Shown here piece after piece: positions 19,295 to 26,124 of a DNA stretch of 37,672 bases (the first letter of the stretch is position 1; the number at the start of each line of letters is the position of its first letter). The DNA comes from Prevotellaceae bacterium UBA1710 (lineage in GTDB: Bacteria > Bacteroidota > Bacteroidia > Bacteroidales > Bacteroidaceae): contig DCJC01000038.1 of the NCBI GenBank assembly GCA_002317355.1, positions 62,701 to 100,372 on the forward strand. Direction: 5' to 3'. Position numbers and translations under genes: made by a program. Below the pieces are notes generated by a model. The model did no database searches. It was not told where the DNA came from and saw only the letters and a program-made list of their open reading frames with translations.

Positions 19295-19780
19295 TTTTTG
19301 ATTGTTTTGAATGTTGTTATTAAGAAGAGGAATCTGGCAACTGCCATCCTTCCCCAGTTGAATTGTTGCACCATCTTTCTTCATGACAATAGCGTCATCA
19401 TTGGCACCTACATCAACAAGACTTACTTCAAAGAGCTTGCTCTTGGTTACTGTTGGTCGCGTCTGACCTTCGATAAGGTGTTCTGGCAACTCACTCATTT
19501 CAAGAATGTCAATTCCTACACTGACCATTCTCAGACTACCGAACTCATATTGCTTCTTGCACCTCACGCTAAGTTCTGATGCTTCGTCAAACATAAGCTC
19601 GCCGGTGATTTCGTCACCTTCGACTTTAAGGTCTTTTACATAACCGATGACACTTCCACGGTCGTGCATGTAAAGCAGCACAGGATTCCTGCAATACTGC
19701 TCAACATTCATTCCTGCTGTCAGCACTCTTGTGCCGTAACTGTTCAGGCTGTTGTTGGTAATTCGTACTCTTTTGCTCAT
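18842..19780 (-). CDS. Prohead protease with C-terminal scaffold
   Basis: About 312 residues from ATG 19780; an upstream in-frame start at 19816 is possible but less likely. The N-terminal half looks like an HK97-type prohead protease: His39 in LLYMHDRGSVIGYV and Ser87 in GSLRMVSVGIDI fit the catalytic His/Ser positions. The second half (from MELKDLALMLGL) is a helical Ala/Glu/Lys-rich scaffold. Mu genes I and Z are organised in the same way. It is the first gene of the leftward late operon, directly upstream of the major capsid gene. Cleaving the scaffold lets the head mature. Confidence 0.85.
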   Translation of the reverse strand: MSKRVRITNNSLNSYGTRVLTAGMNVEQYCRNPVLLYMHDRGSVIGYVKDLKVEGDEITGELMFDEASELSVRCKKQYEFGSLRMVSVGIDILEMSELPEHLIEGQTRPTVTKSKLFEVSLVDVGANDDAIVMKKDGATIQLGKDGSCQIPLLNNNIQNNQKMELKDLALMLGLAETADEAAIKAEVATLKAAKTEAENLRKEKETLTLASITQVVETAISEKRINADRKDQFINLGKTTGIDELKNIFAAMTPQQKLSAVISNKSGSPVAVPVTYSKLSEVPADQMMELRENNREEYARLYKAEYGMECNF

Positions 19781-19970
19781 AATTTTTGAAACGATTTTTG
19801 CGGTTTCGCACTGCAAAATAAGTCACTTTCTTTCACTCCACAAAATAAGTATGCAATGGTTGCACACTTCTATGAAACCATTGCACACTAATTTCATCAA
19901 CTCGCTGATTTTTTAGAACTTTGCACCAGTTTTAACGCACTGCACAGTGTTCAACAAATCTTTTTCATAT
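19781..19970. promoter_or_regulatory. Divergent late control region with operator-like repeats
   Basis: This 190-bp gap separates the leftward head operon and the rightward terminase operon. It holds a 9-nt direct repeat TTGCACACT (19860-19868, 19881-19889, offset 21 bp), overlapped by a 9-bp inverted repeat GCAATGGTT / AACCATTGC (19853-19861, 19876-19884). A second direct repeat CAAAATAAGT is at 19814-19823 and 19841-19850. For the rightward operon GAACTTTG at 19916-19923 is one base off the TAnnTTTG -7 element, with no good -33 box. Weak promoters beside paired operators suit activator-dependent late transcription. Confidence 0.5.
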
Positions 19971-20444
19971 ATGACAAAAGCAGAAACCGAAAAGAAGAAG
20001 GCACTTGCCAGAGCTTTGTATCTCTCTGGCATGGACCAGATCGAGATAGCCGACAAGGTGGGCGTATCTCGTGTAACAATCTCCAAGTGGAGTACGGCCG
20101 ACGGATGGAAGGAGGCACGAGCTGCCAAGAACATCACGCGTCCGGAACTCGTAAACAAACTCTTGCTCACCATTGACAAACTCATTGAGCAAGTAAACAG
20201 CTCCGAGGATCCTACCATGATCGCAGGGCTGGGTGACAAACTCGCCAAGTTGTCCTCTGTCATCGAGAAACTTGACAAGAAGGCTAATGTCGTGGATGCC
20301 ATTGAGGTGTTTATGGCATTCTCTAAATGGCTGGAGTATCGTGCTCAGACCGACAACGAACTCACGCCTGACCTCATCAAGGCTATCAACAAGTACCAGG
20401 ACAAATATATCATTGAGTCCATGGGCGCAACATTAGGCAAGTAA
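19971..20444 (+). CDS. Terminase small subunit
   Basis: A 157-residue protein with an N-terminal helix-turn-helix (residues about 18-42: MDQIEIADKVGVSRVTISKW) followed by helices. It lies just before the large terminase gene. Such proteins recognise phage DNA and feed it to the large subunit for head packaging. I chose ATG 19971; a GTG at 19947 would add eight residues. It is the first gene of the rightward late operon, about 50 nt after the -7-like element. No Shine-Dalgarno is visible. Confidence 0.85.
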   Translation: MTKAETEKKKALARALYLSGMDQIEIADKVGVSRVTISKWSTADGWKEARAAKNITRPELVNKLLLTIDKLIEQVNSSEDPTMIAGLGDKLAKLSSVIEKLDKKANVVDAIEVFMAFSKWLEYRAQTDNELTPDLIKAINKYQDKYIIESMGATLGK

Positions 20445-20445
20445 T

Positions 20446-22008
20446 ATGGCAACAAGTGCGGAAATAAAACAGAGATATGCCGAATGGCAGGAGCATTGCA
20501 AGCGCATCCAGTCCTTGACTGACCTTTCAACGCTTGCAGTTGAATCCGCTGTTCAGAAAGAGAAGCGCATCAAGCGGCTTCTTAATAATTATGCAGAGTT
20601 CTGTGAGTATTATTTCCCCCACTTCCTGACATTGCGCGACAAGACAACAGGAGAGGTTATCCGTACAGTGCATAATGCACCTTTCCACAACGCTGCGGCT
20701 TTGAAGGTCAAGAACACCCCAAACCTCAAAGCAGTATTCAAATGGCCACGAGGACATGCAAAGTCCACACACTTTGACATATTCGTTCCTCTTTGGCTGA
20801 TGTTCCAGCCCAAGCGTCTCATCAATGTCATGGTCGTTGTGAGCAAGAGTGAGGATAGTGCCAGAGGATTGCTCTCTGACATACAGGCAGAACTTGAATA
20901 CAACCAGCGTCTGATTGCCGATTTCGGCGAGCAGAAGAATCTGGGCAACTGGCAGGACGGTGAGTTTGTCACTCAGTCAGGTGTCGCATTCTTTGCTCGT
21001 GGTCGAGGGCAGTCACCTCGTGGACTCCGTTACAAGGAGGCGCGTCCGGACTACATCGTCATTGATGACCTTGATGATGACGAGCTCTGCCGCAATGAAC
21101 GTCGTGTGCGTGAGCTCACAGACTGGGTGAAGGAAGCTCTCTTTGGTGCTCTTGATGTTGGCCGTGGTCGTTTCATCATGGTTGGCAACCTCATATCTAA
21201 ATGCTCTGTGCTTGCCAATATAGCAGCAACCAAAGGCGTGCATGTTTCCACCATCTACGCTGTCAACAATGACGGTGAACCTGTATGGAAAGATAAGTGG
21301 ACCAAGGAGGAAGCACAGGAAGCTGCTGCCTTCATGGGTTATCGCTCCTGGAATAAGGAAATGATGCACAATCCTATTGTCGAGGGTACAGTATTCCGTC
21401 AGGAGTGGATTCGTTGGGCAAAGCGTCCTAAATGGAAAGACTTCTCTGAGTTCGTCCTGTATATCGACCCTTCTTGGAAGTCAAAGAAGACCAACGACAC
21501 CAAGGCTGCAAAGCTCTGGGGAAAGCATGGCTCAAACCTCTGGCACCTGCGTGCATTCGTGCGCAAGGCTTCGGTTGCAGAGCTCGTAAGATGGTGCTAT
21601 GACCTTTATGAGTGGAGCATGGAGATAGGCATATCTATACGCTTTGCAATGGAGGCTTCTTTCATGCAGGACATCATTCTGGATGACTTCACTACAGAGG
21701 GAAACATCAGAGGCTACCAGCTGCCTATTACTGGTGACAAACGCAAGAAGCCTGACAAGTTCCAGCGTGTGGAGGCCATCAGTCCGCTCTGGGAACGTGG
21801 CTTCACCTTCTACGACATCGACCAAAAGGATGATCCAGACATGATTGCCGGTGTAGAGCAGACACTTGCCTTTGAGAAGGGAATGAGTGGCAACGATGAC
21901 GCACCTGATGCCGACGAAGGAGCCATTTATATACTTCAAAAGAATACTCGCATACAAACTTTCCAACCAAGGTTTGGCAAACGCCCAAGCCCTAAAAATA
22001 TATGGTAA
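20446..22008 (+). CDS. Terminase large subunit
   Basis: A 520-residue packaging ATPase/nuclease. The Walker A-like motif is WPRGHAKST (residues 100-108) and Walker B is DYIVIDDLDDDE (about 203-214). The C-terminal nuclease part has LYIDPSWKSKK (Asp near 344) and FMQDIILDD (near 400-410), fitting the RNase H-like metal ligands. Its start is one base after the small-subunit stop. It cuts and pumps DNA into proheads; in Mu-like phages it also cuts into flanking host DNA (headful). Size is normal for Mu gp28-like terminases. Confidence 0.93.
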   Translation: MATSAEIKQRYAEWQEHCKRIQSLTDLSTLAVESAVQKEKRIKRLLNNYAEFCEYYFPHFLTLRDKTTGEVIRTVHNAPFHNAAALKVKNTPNLKAVFKWPRGHAKSTHFDIFVPLWLMFQPKRLINVMVVVSKSEDSARGLLSDIQAELEYNQRLIADFGEQKNLGNWQDGEFVTQSGVAFFARGRGQSPRGLRYKEARPDYIVIDDLDDDELCRNERRVRELTDWVKEALFGALDVGRGRFIMVGNLISKCSVLANIAATKGVHVSTIYAVNNDGEPVWKDKWTKEEAQEAAAFMGYRSWNKEMMHNPIVEGTVFRQEWIRWAKRPKWKDFSEFVLYIDPSWKSKKTNDTKAAKLWGKHGSNLWHLRAFVRKASVAELVRWCYDLYEWSMEIGISIRFAMEASFMQDIILDDFTTEGNIRGYQLPITGDKRKKPDKFQRVEAISPLWERGFTFYDIDQKDDPDMIAGVEQTLAFEKGMSGNDDAPDADEGAIYILQKNTRIQTFQPRFGKRPSPKNIW

Positions 22009-22009
22009 T

Positions 22010-22240
22010 ATGATAGCACTAATCAAACGCTGTATTTTCGCTTTCAATTATAAGCGTGCCGTAAACAAAGCCATAAAGCTGCACAATGCTACTGGCTTGA
22101 AGTATTATGTCATCTATCTCAACGGCTCAATCAAGGTGGTACCGAAGAAGGCTGTCAAGCAGCTTATTTCAAATCACCGTTTCAAGAAGGGTGTCCGCAT
22201 CGAGGACATTGAGAAGCACGCTCTATTCGTAACAAAGTAA
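22010..22240 (+). CDS. Small basic protein, unknown function
   Basis: A 76-residue Lys-rich protein starting one base after the large terminase stop, in the same operon. The open frame extends upstream to 21887 inside the terminase gene, but ATG 22010 fits the spacing. The sequence has a YYVIYLNGSIKVVPKKAVKQLI segment that suggests a small beta-beta-alpha fold. No catalytic or membrane motif is visible. A head-operon location suggests a minor morphogenesis role, but this is a guess. Confidence 0.6.
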   Translation: MIALIKRCIFAFNYKRAVNKAIKLHNATGLKYYVIYLNGSIKVVPKKAVKQLISNHRFKKGVRIEDIEKHALFVTK

Positions 22241-22250
22241 ATCAAGTATC

Positions 22251-22670
22251 ATGTTTCTAACAGAAGAAGATTACAGGGTTGTCATTGGCGAAACCGCCCT
22301 CAAAGTTATCTCACAGATAAACGAGGCAAACAAGACCAATGCAGAAATGGAGGCACAGGAAGAAATATCTGGCTACTTGCGCCCTAAATATGACTGTCAG
22401 GCTATATTCTCTGCTACAGGCACAGAAAGGAACAGCCTCATTGTCATGTACACATGTGATATTGCACTTTATCATCTGGCTGCCTCTATGCCTCAGAAGA
22501 TGGGTACCGAGATTCGCAAGGAGAGATATGACCGTGCCATCAAGTGGCTCGAAGGGGTGCAAGCTGGGAAAATCGTTCCTGACCTTCCGCTCTTAACTGA
22601 TGAAGACGGCAATCCTGCCAACGGATCATTTATCTACGGATGTCAAAAGAAACTTCATAATAACTGGTAA
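22251..22670 (+). CDS. Mu gp36-like protein (DUF1320 family)
   Basis: A 139-residue protein with the hallmark of the DUF1320/gp36 family: MFLTEEDYRVVIGE at the start, an EISGYLRPKYD segment and a helix pair containing YTCDIALYHLAA. In Mu this gene belongs to the head-tail joining block. Here it precedes the portal by 2 nt. The likely role is head completion or connector. Length is normal for the family. Confidence 0.75.
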   Translation: MFLTEEDYRVVIGETALKVISQINEANKTNAEMEAQEEISGYLRPKYDCQAIFSATGTERNSLIVMYTCDIALYHLAASMPQKMGTEIRKERYDRAIKWLEGVQAGKIVPDLPLLTDEDGNPANGSFIYGCQKKLHNNW

Positions 22671-22672
22671 AC

Positions 22673-24022
22673 ATGGGAATATTCAACGATATTAAGGAGC
22701 GTTTCAGTGGCAACTCCAAAGTGCTCCATACACCATACGGCGACTTTAACCTTGCGAAGAAAAGCGACATTCGCAGATTGAAGAAGCAGGTCATTGAGTT
22801 GCAGCGTACAACTGACGCTTTGACACGCAAGGACATTCGCAACTGGAGAAATGCCTGGCAGCTTGCTATCAATGTGGATAGTCCAAACCGTCAGTCTCTA
22901 TATGACATCTACCGCGATGTCGATATTGACCTCCATCTGACAGGTTGTATAGGTCAGCGTAAAGGCTTTGTTATGGCTCGATCATTCAAGCTCGTGGATG
23001 AAAAAGGTGAAGAAAATGAAGAAGCTCTTCACTATTTTGATCAGACCTGGTTCAAACTGTTGGTCAGTCATATTCTTGACTCCAGATATTGGGGACATTC
23101 TCTCATCGAATTAGGGGATGTCACCACTGATGGCGACGGATGTGTCTGCTACGATGGTGTGAAACTCATTCCGAGAAAACATGTCATCCCAGAATACAAT
23201 CGTGTCATCTGCAACCTTGGGGAAGACTGGCATTCCGGATATGACTACCACAAACCACCATTCTGTGACTGGGTGATTGAGGCAGGACAGCCGGAAGACC
23301 TTGGCTTATTCCTCAAAGCGGCCACACAGACTATCCCAAAGAAGAATGCTCTTGCTTTCTGGGACACCTTCGCTGAAATTTTCGGTATGCCTATGCGAAT
23401 CGCCAAGACAACACTTCGAGACGATAAGGAGTTGAAGAAGATGGAGGAAATGATGGCAAACATGGGTACTGAGTTCTGGGGCTTGTTCCAGGAGGGAACT
23501 GAAATTGAAGTAGTCGAATCCACAAAGGGCGATGCTTTCAATGTCTATGACAAGCGCGTCGATCGTGCAAACAGCGAACTATCAAAGCTTATCATCGGAC
23601 AGACTATGACCATCGAGGACGGTTCAAGCCTCTCACAGTCTGAAACCCATCTTGAAGTGTTTGAGAACTTGGTGGACACTGACCGCGATATGTTGCGTGA
23701 CATCATAAACAATCAGCTTTTACCGCGTATGGTTAAACACGGTTTCCCTCTGCAAGGATTGCGCTTTGATTGGGATGAATCCGTTGACTACACTCCAGAA
23801 CAGCAACGCCAGTATGAGGAACTTGTGCTTAACAACTACGAAGTGGATCCATCTTACTTTGAAGAGAAGTACGGTATGCCTGTAGGTGAGCGTCGCAATA
23901 TGACACCTGCCCTTGTGCCTGGTGGTTCTCCGTCGGGTAAAGAAGAGGATGCCACCGTTCCCGATGCGTCAGCGTCGGGCAAAAAGAAGCAACAGAGCAA
24001 CGCACACCCTTTTTTCGACTAA
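22673..24022 (+). CDS. Portal protein (Mu gp29-like, DUF935)
   Basis: A 449-residue protein with the DUF935 portal pattern: an N-terminal helix region (RNWRNAWQLAINVDSPNRQ), the wing segment (GCIGQRKGFVMARSF), KLIPRKHVIPEYNRV, and the stem region around residues 290-330 (ELSKLIIGQTMTIEDGSSLSQ). It forms the dodecameric vertex through which DNA enters. The C-terminal tail is low complexity and contains hairpin element E1 in frame (ATVPDASASG). The final codons CCT TTT TTC GAC TAA hold a canonical -1 slippery heptamer followed by a perfect stem, which would extend the protein into gp30. Confidence 0.92.
   Translation: MGIFNDIKERFSGNSKVLHTPYGDFNLAKKSDIRRLKKQVIELQRTTDALTRKDIRNWRNAWQLAINVDSPNRQSLYDIYRDVDIDLHLTGCIGQRKGFVMARSFKLVDEKGEENEEALHYFDQTWFKLLVSHILDSRYWGHSLIELGDVTTDGDGCVCYDGVKLIPRKHVIPEYNRVICNLGEDWHSGYDYHKPPFCDWVIEAGQPEDLGLFLKAATQTIPKKNALAFWDTFAEIFGMPMRIAKTTLRDDKELKKMEEMMANMGTEFWGLFQEGTEIEVVESTKGDAFNVYDKRVDRANSELSKLIIGQTMTIEDGSSLSQSETHLEVFENLVDTDRDMLRDIINNQLLPRMVKHGFPLQGLRFDWDESVDYTPEQQRQYEELVLNNYEVDPSYFEEKYGMPVGERRNMTPALVPGGSPSGKEEDATVPDASASGKKKQQSNAHPFFD
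23951..23980 (+). repeat. Hairpin element E1 (in portal 3' end)
   Basis: The constant arm GCCACCGTTCC is followed by stem CCCGATGC / GCGTCGGG with loop GTCA. It is read in frame in the portal as ATVPDASASG. The same 29 nt occur at 31867-31895. Confidence 0.85.
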
Positions 24023-24044
24023 GCCCCTCTGACTACGAGGGGCT
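24010..24044 (+). promoter_or_regulatory. Predicted -1 frameshift signal joining portal to gp30
   Basis: The slippery heptamer T_TTT_TTC (24010-24016) lies two codons before the portal stop. After a 5-nt spacer comes a perfect 8-bp stem AGCCCCTC (24022-24029) / GAGGGGCT (24037-24044) with a 7-nt loop. A -1 slip puts the ribosome in the gp30 frame, which has no stop until 25332 and no ATG, GTG or TTG before 24154. Confidence 0.7.
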
Positions 24045-24153
24045 GCACCAGAGATACAAAGAACTTCTTGGTGGCCAACTTGCTGTCTTTGCATCCGAAC
24101 AGGATAAGATAGAGGCGAATATCAGAAAGCAAATCCGTGAAGCCTTTTCCACC

Positions 24154-25332
24154 ATGATGGGCAAGCTCCATCAGCAGGAAGGTGCATCGCTTGACATCAG
24201 AATACTGGTTGATCCAGCTGTCACAGGCTTCATCGATGCACACACCTCTGCACTTGACTCCGCCATCCAGCCGGTCAATATGTCTGATACGATGCGTCGC
24301 CGCCTGACACGCTCCAACTATATTTTCTCAGGAATAAAGACATTCCACGAACTGAATGAGGCATTCCCTTCACTCCTGGATGAAAATGGCGAACGAAAGT
24401 CATTTGAACGCTTTTTGAATGACGTTCAAAAGATAGATAGCACATACAACGGCAACTATCTCCGTGCTGAATACAACTTCGTTCAAGCGTCTGCGGAAAT
24501 GGCTTCAAAGTGGGAGACATTCATGGAGGATGGCGACCGCTACAATCTCCAGTACCGCACACAGCATGACAGCAAAGTACGCCCAGAACACGCAGAACTG
24601 CATGGTGTCACGCTGCCACCGTCAGATTCCTTCTGGGAAGAATACTATCCACCTAACGGATGGAACTGCCGTTGTACCGTTGTCCAGGTTCGCAAGTCAA
24701 AATACCCGACAACCCCACACGATGAAGCCGTTGCACTTGGCGAAGCTGCGCTTCAGCGCGACACAAAGGGCATGTTCCGATTCAATCCAGGAATAGAGCA
24801 GAAGACGGTTCCTGACTACAATCCCTATACCATCAAGCGATGCAAGGACTGCGATATTGCTTCAAAGCTCGCAGCATTCGTTCCCGACAATGAAGTGTGC
24901 GCTGCATGTCAGCTCGTGCGTCAGTGTGCAGGAGATGCCTCAAAGAGTGCGCGTGCCATCGAGCGAAAGCACTACTTGCACGAAATGGAACCGCTCTTAA
25001 ATGATAAGCATCAAAAGACAGTGTTGGATGGTACAACAATAAAGGTACAGTTCACAAAAGATGGTAATGAGCACCTCTTTTCCGATACTTTCGGTAGAAC
25101 AAGAAGATTGCTGAAGGAACAGTTGAAGGACTTGGGCAACATCCTCGATCGCGCAACTTGTGAAGACGAGGCTGATCCAGAACCTGGACACAACAACAAC
25201 TTCGAGCATTTCTACTATTTCATCGATCATGTGCTCAATATAAGGCTCAACGTAGGAAAAAGAACACGTCATAAAAGCAATGGACAGATATACAATCAGT
25301 ATATACTCTATTCCATCAACGACGTAAGATAG
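24154..25332 (+). CDS. Mu gp30/F-like head morphogenesis protein with C-terminal nuclease-like domain
   Basis: From ATG 24154 it has 392 residues; the frame is open back to about 23942 without an ATG. The extra upstream codons after the portal stop (YEGLHQRYKELL, then FASEQDKIEANIRKQ) look like real protein, so the true N-terminus may come from frameshifting or a non-standard start. Residues about 60-190 are the F-like/SPP1 gp7 head minor protein (EYYPPNGWNCRCTVVQVRKS is the family signature). A Cys cluster (CKDCD, CAAC, C) follows near 225-255. The last roughly 110 residues (TVLDGTTIKV, FSDTFGRTRRLLKEQLKDLG, HFYYFIDHVLNIRL) resemble the PBECR nuclease-toxin-like domains that Mu-type phages fuse here. 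It may be injected with DNA. Confidence 0.85.
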   Translation: MMGKLHQQEGASLDIRILVDPAVTGFIDAHTSALDSAIQPVNMSDTMRRRLTRSNYIFSGIKTFHELNEAFPSLLDENGERKSFERFLNDVQKIDSTYNGNYLRAEYNFVQASAEMASKWETFMEDGDRYNLQYRTQHDSKVRPEHAELHGVTLPPSDSFWEEYYPPNGWNCRCTVVQVRKSKYPTTPHDEAVALGEAALQRDTKGMFRFNPGIEQKTVPDYNPYTIKRCKDCDIASKLAAFVPDNEVCAACQLVRQCAGDASKSARAIERKHYLHEMEPLLNDKHQKTVLDGTTIKVQFTKDGNEHLFSDTFGRTRRLLKEQLKDLGNILDRATCEDEADPEPGHNNNFEHFYYFIDHVLNIRLNVGKRTRHKSNGQIYNQYILYSINDVR

Positions 25333-25361
25333 CCACTGTTCCCTGCGGTTTTCCGCAGGGC
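25332..25361 (+). repeat. Hairpin element E2 (after gp30 stop)
   Basis: The constant arm GCCACTGTTCC is followed by a perfect 8-bp stem CCCTGCGG / CCGCAGGG and a TTTT loop. Its first base is the last base of the gp30 TAG. A run of eight A, not T, follows, so it is not a rightward intrinsic terminator. Confidence 0.85.
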
Positions 25362-25367
25362 ATAAAA

Positions 25368-25426
25368 AAAACGCATCGGGCGGCAGTTAAGCATGAAGCG
25401 CCAGGTAGCCATTCCCGATACGTTTT
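25368..25426. repeat. Long inverted repeat AAAACGCATCGGG / CCCGATACGTTTT
   Basis: Arms 25368-25380 and 25414-25426 pair at 12 of 13 positions, with a 33-nt spacer. It lies between element E2 and the small membrane-protein gene. Ending in TTTT after a GC-rich arm, it could terminate rightward transcription from the head operon. It also has A-runs at its left end, so it could act leftward too. Confidence 0.6.
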
Positions 25427-25467
25427 CGACTGCAAAATTACAAAAAACATTTCAAATACAAAAGAAT

Positions 25468-25707
25468 ATGAACAAAATTTTATCTTTTCTTAAAGAATCT
25501 AACCGATATAAGCACCTCTTAGGTGGCTTTTTCGTCGGTTTATGCGCTTTAAGCGCCTTTTCTGCCATCTATGCAGCTGCTGTTGCTGCCTCATGTCTCG
25601 AACTCAAAGACAAGCTCCGTGGATGCCGTTGGGACTGGTTAGACTGGACTATTACGGTCATAGGTGGTGCATTATCATCAAGTATTTATCTCATTTTGCC
25701 CATTTGA
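25468..25707 (+). CDS. Small two-span membrane protein (holin candidate)
   Basis: A 79-residue protein from ATG 25468. The upstream ATG 25393 lies in the inverted repeat and would add 25 unlikely residues. Two hydrophobic segments (residues about 18-40 GGFFVGLCALSAFSAIYAAAVAA, beginning quoted only in part, and 60-79 ITVIGGALSSSIYLILPI) flank a short charged loop (ELKDKLRGCRWDWLDW). Size and topology are those of class II holins or small phage membrane proteins. No holin lies near the endolysin, so this could fill that role. It precedes the DGR template by about 70 nt. Confidence 0.7.
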   Translation: MNKILSFLKESNRYKHLLGGFFVGLCALSAFSAIYAAAVAASCLELKDKLRGCRWDWLDWTITVIGGALSSSIYLILPI

Positions 25708-25741
25708 TGGGAAGAGCCTCGTTAATTTGTTAATAAAGCAG

Positions 25742-25749
25742 TAACTTTG
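25742..25749 (+). promoter_or_regulatory. Promoter -7 element for the DGR template RNA
   Basis: TAACTTTG matches the Bacteroidota -7 consensus TAnnTTTG exactly. The expected start is near 25755, about 20 nt before the template repeat. The -33 region is weak (GTTAATTTG about 20 nt upstream). Confidence 0.65.
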
Positions 25750-25775
25750 CACTCGCAAAGGTGGCGTTCCTTATA

Positions 25776-25886
25776 AGCCGTGTGGTTTATCGTGGGTACA
25801 ACAACGCGAATGCGAATGGCGGTGTATCGTACGCGAATGCGAATAACGATGCCTCGAATGCGAATGCGAATGTCGGCTCGCGCCTG
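25776..25886 (+). repeat. DGR template repeat (TR)
   Basis: The first 22 nt equal the adhesin end at positions 1-22 on the other strand. In the adhesin frame it reads SRVVYRGYNNANANGG, then YANANNDASNANANVGSRL. It has ten AAC/AAT codons plus TAC and GAT codons, the A-rich design by which adenine mutagenesis yields many residues. GCGAATGCGAAT occurs three times. The 3' boundary is set at the end of GSRL and may extend further (DNCN follows). Confidence 0.9.
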
Positions 25887-26124
25887 GACAACTGCAACAT
25901 CGGCGTACAGCATCGGGAACGGGTTTCCCAAAGCGGTGCCGAAAGGAACAAGCCTCACCAATAGCAGCCCCTGTGCCTTGCCGATTTCGGCAGAGGGGAA
26001 CACAAGCTGGAAAGGTGAAACATCAAGTGTTGGGTGAAGTTTGGTAGGACAGCAATGTCTCGAAGAAGTTAGGCCCAGGGATTGGAAGGCCCTCACACTT
26101 CCGTAACTAAAAATCAACTAAACA
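25887..26124 (+). ncRNA. DGR spacer RNA between template repeat and reverse transcriptase
   Basis: These 238 nt hold no convincing gene. Several short inverted pairs are visible: GGGAA/TTCCC near 25915-25930, TGCCGA/TCGGCA near 25977-25990, and GGCCC/GGGCCT-like pairs near 26071-26092. In other DGRs the RNA downstream of the template is needed for cDNA priming, so a structured spacer of this size is expected. Confidence 0.55.

Noticed and set aside
25332..25365. Element E2 as a rho-independent terminator
   Set aside because: The stem is good, but it is followed by A-residues, and sister elements lie inside coding regions, so termination is not the common role.
25761..25964. 67-codon frame over the template repeat as a protein gene
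   Set aside because: It uses the template reading frame only because the template copies adhesin coding sequence; it has no start signal and is best seen as part of the DGR RNA.
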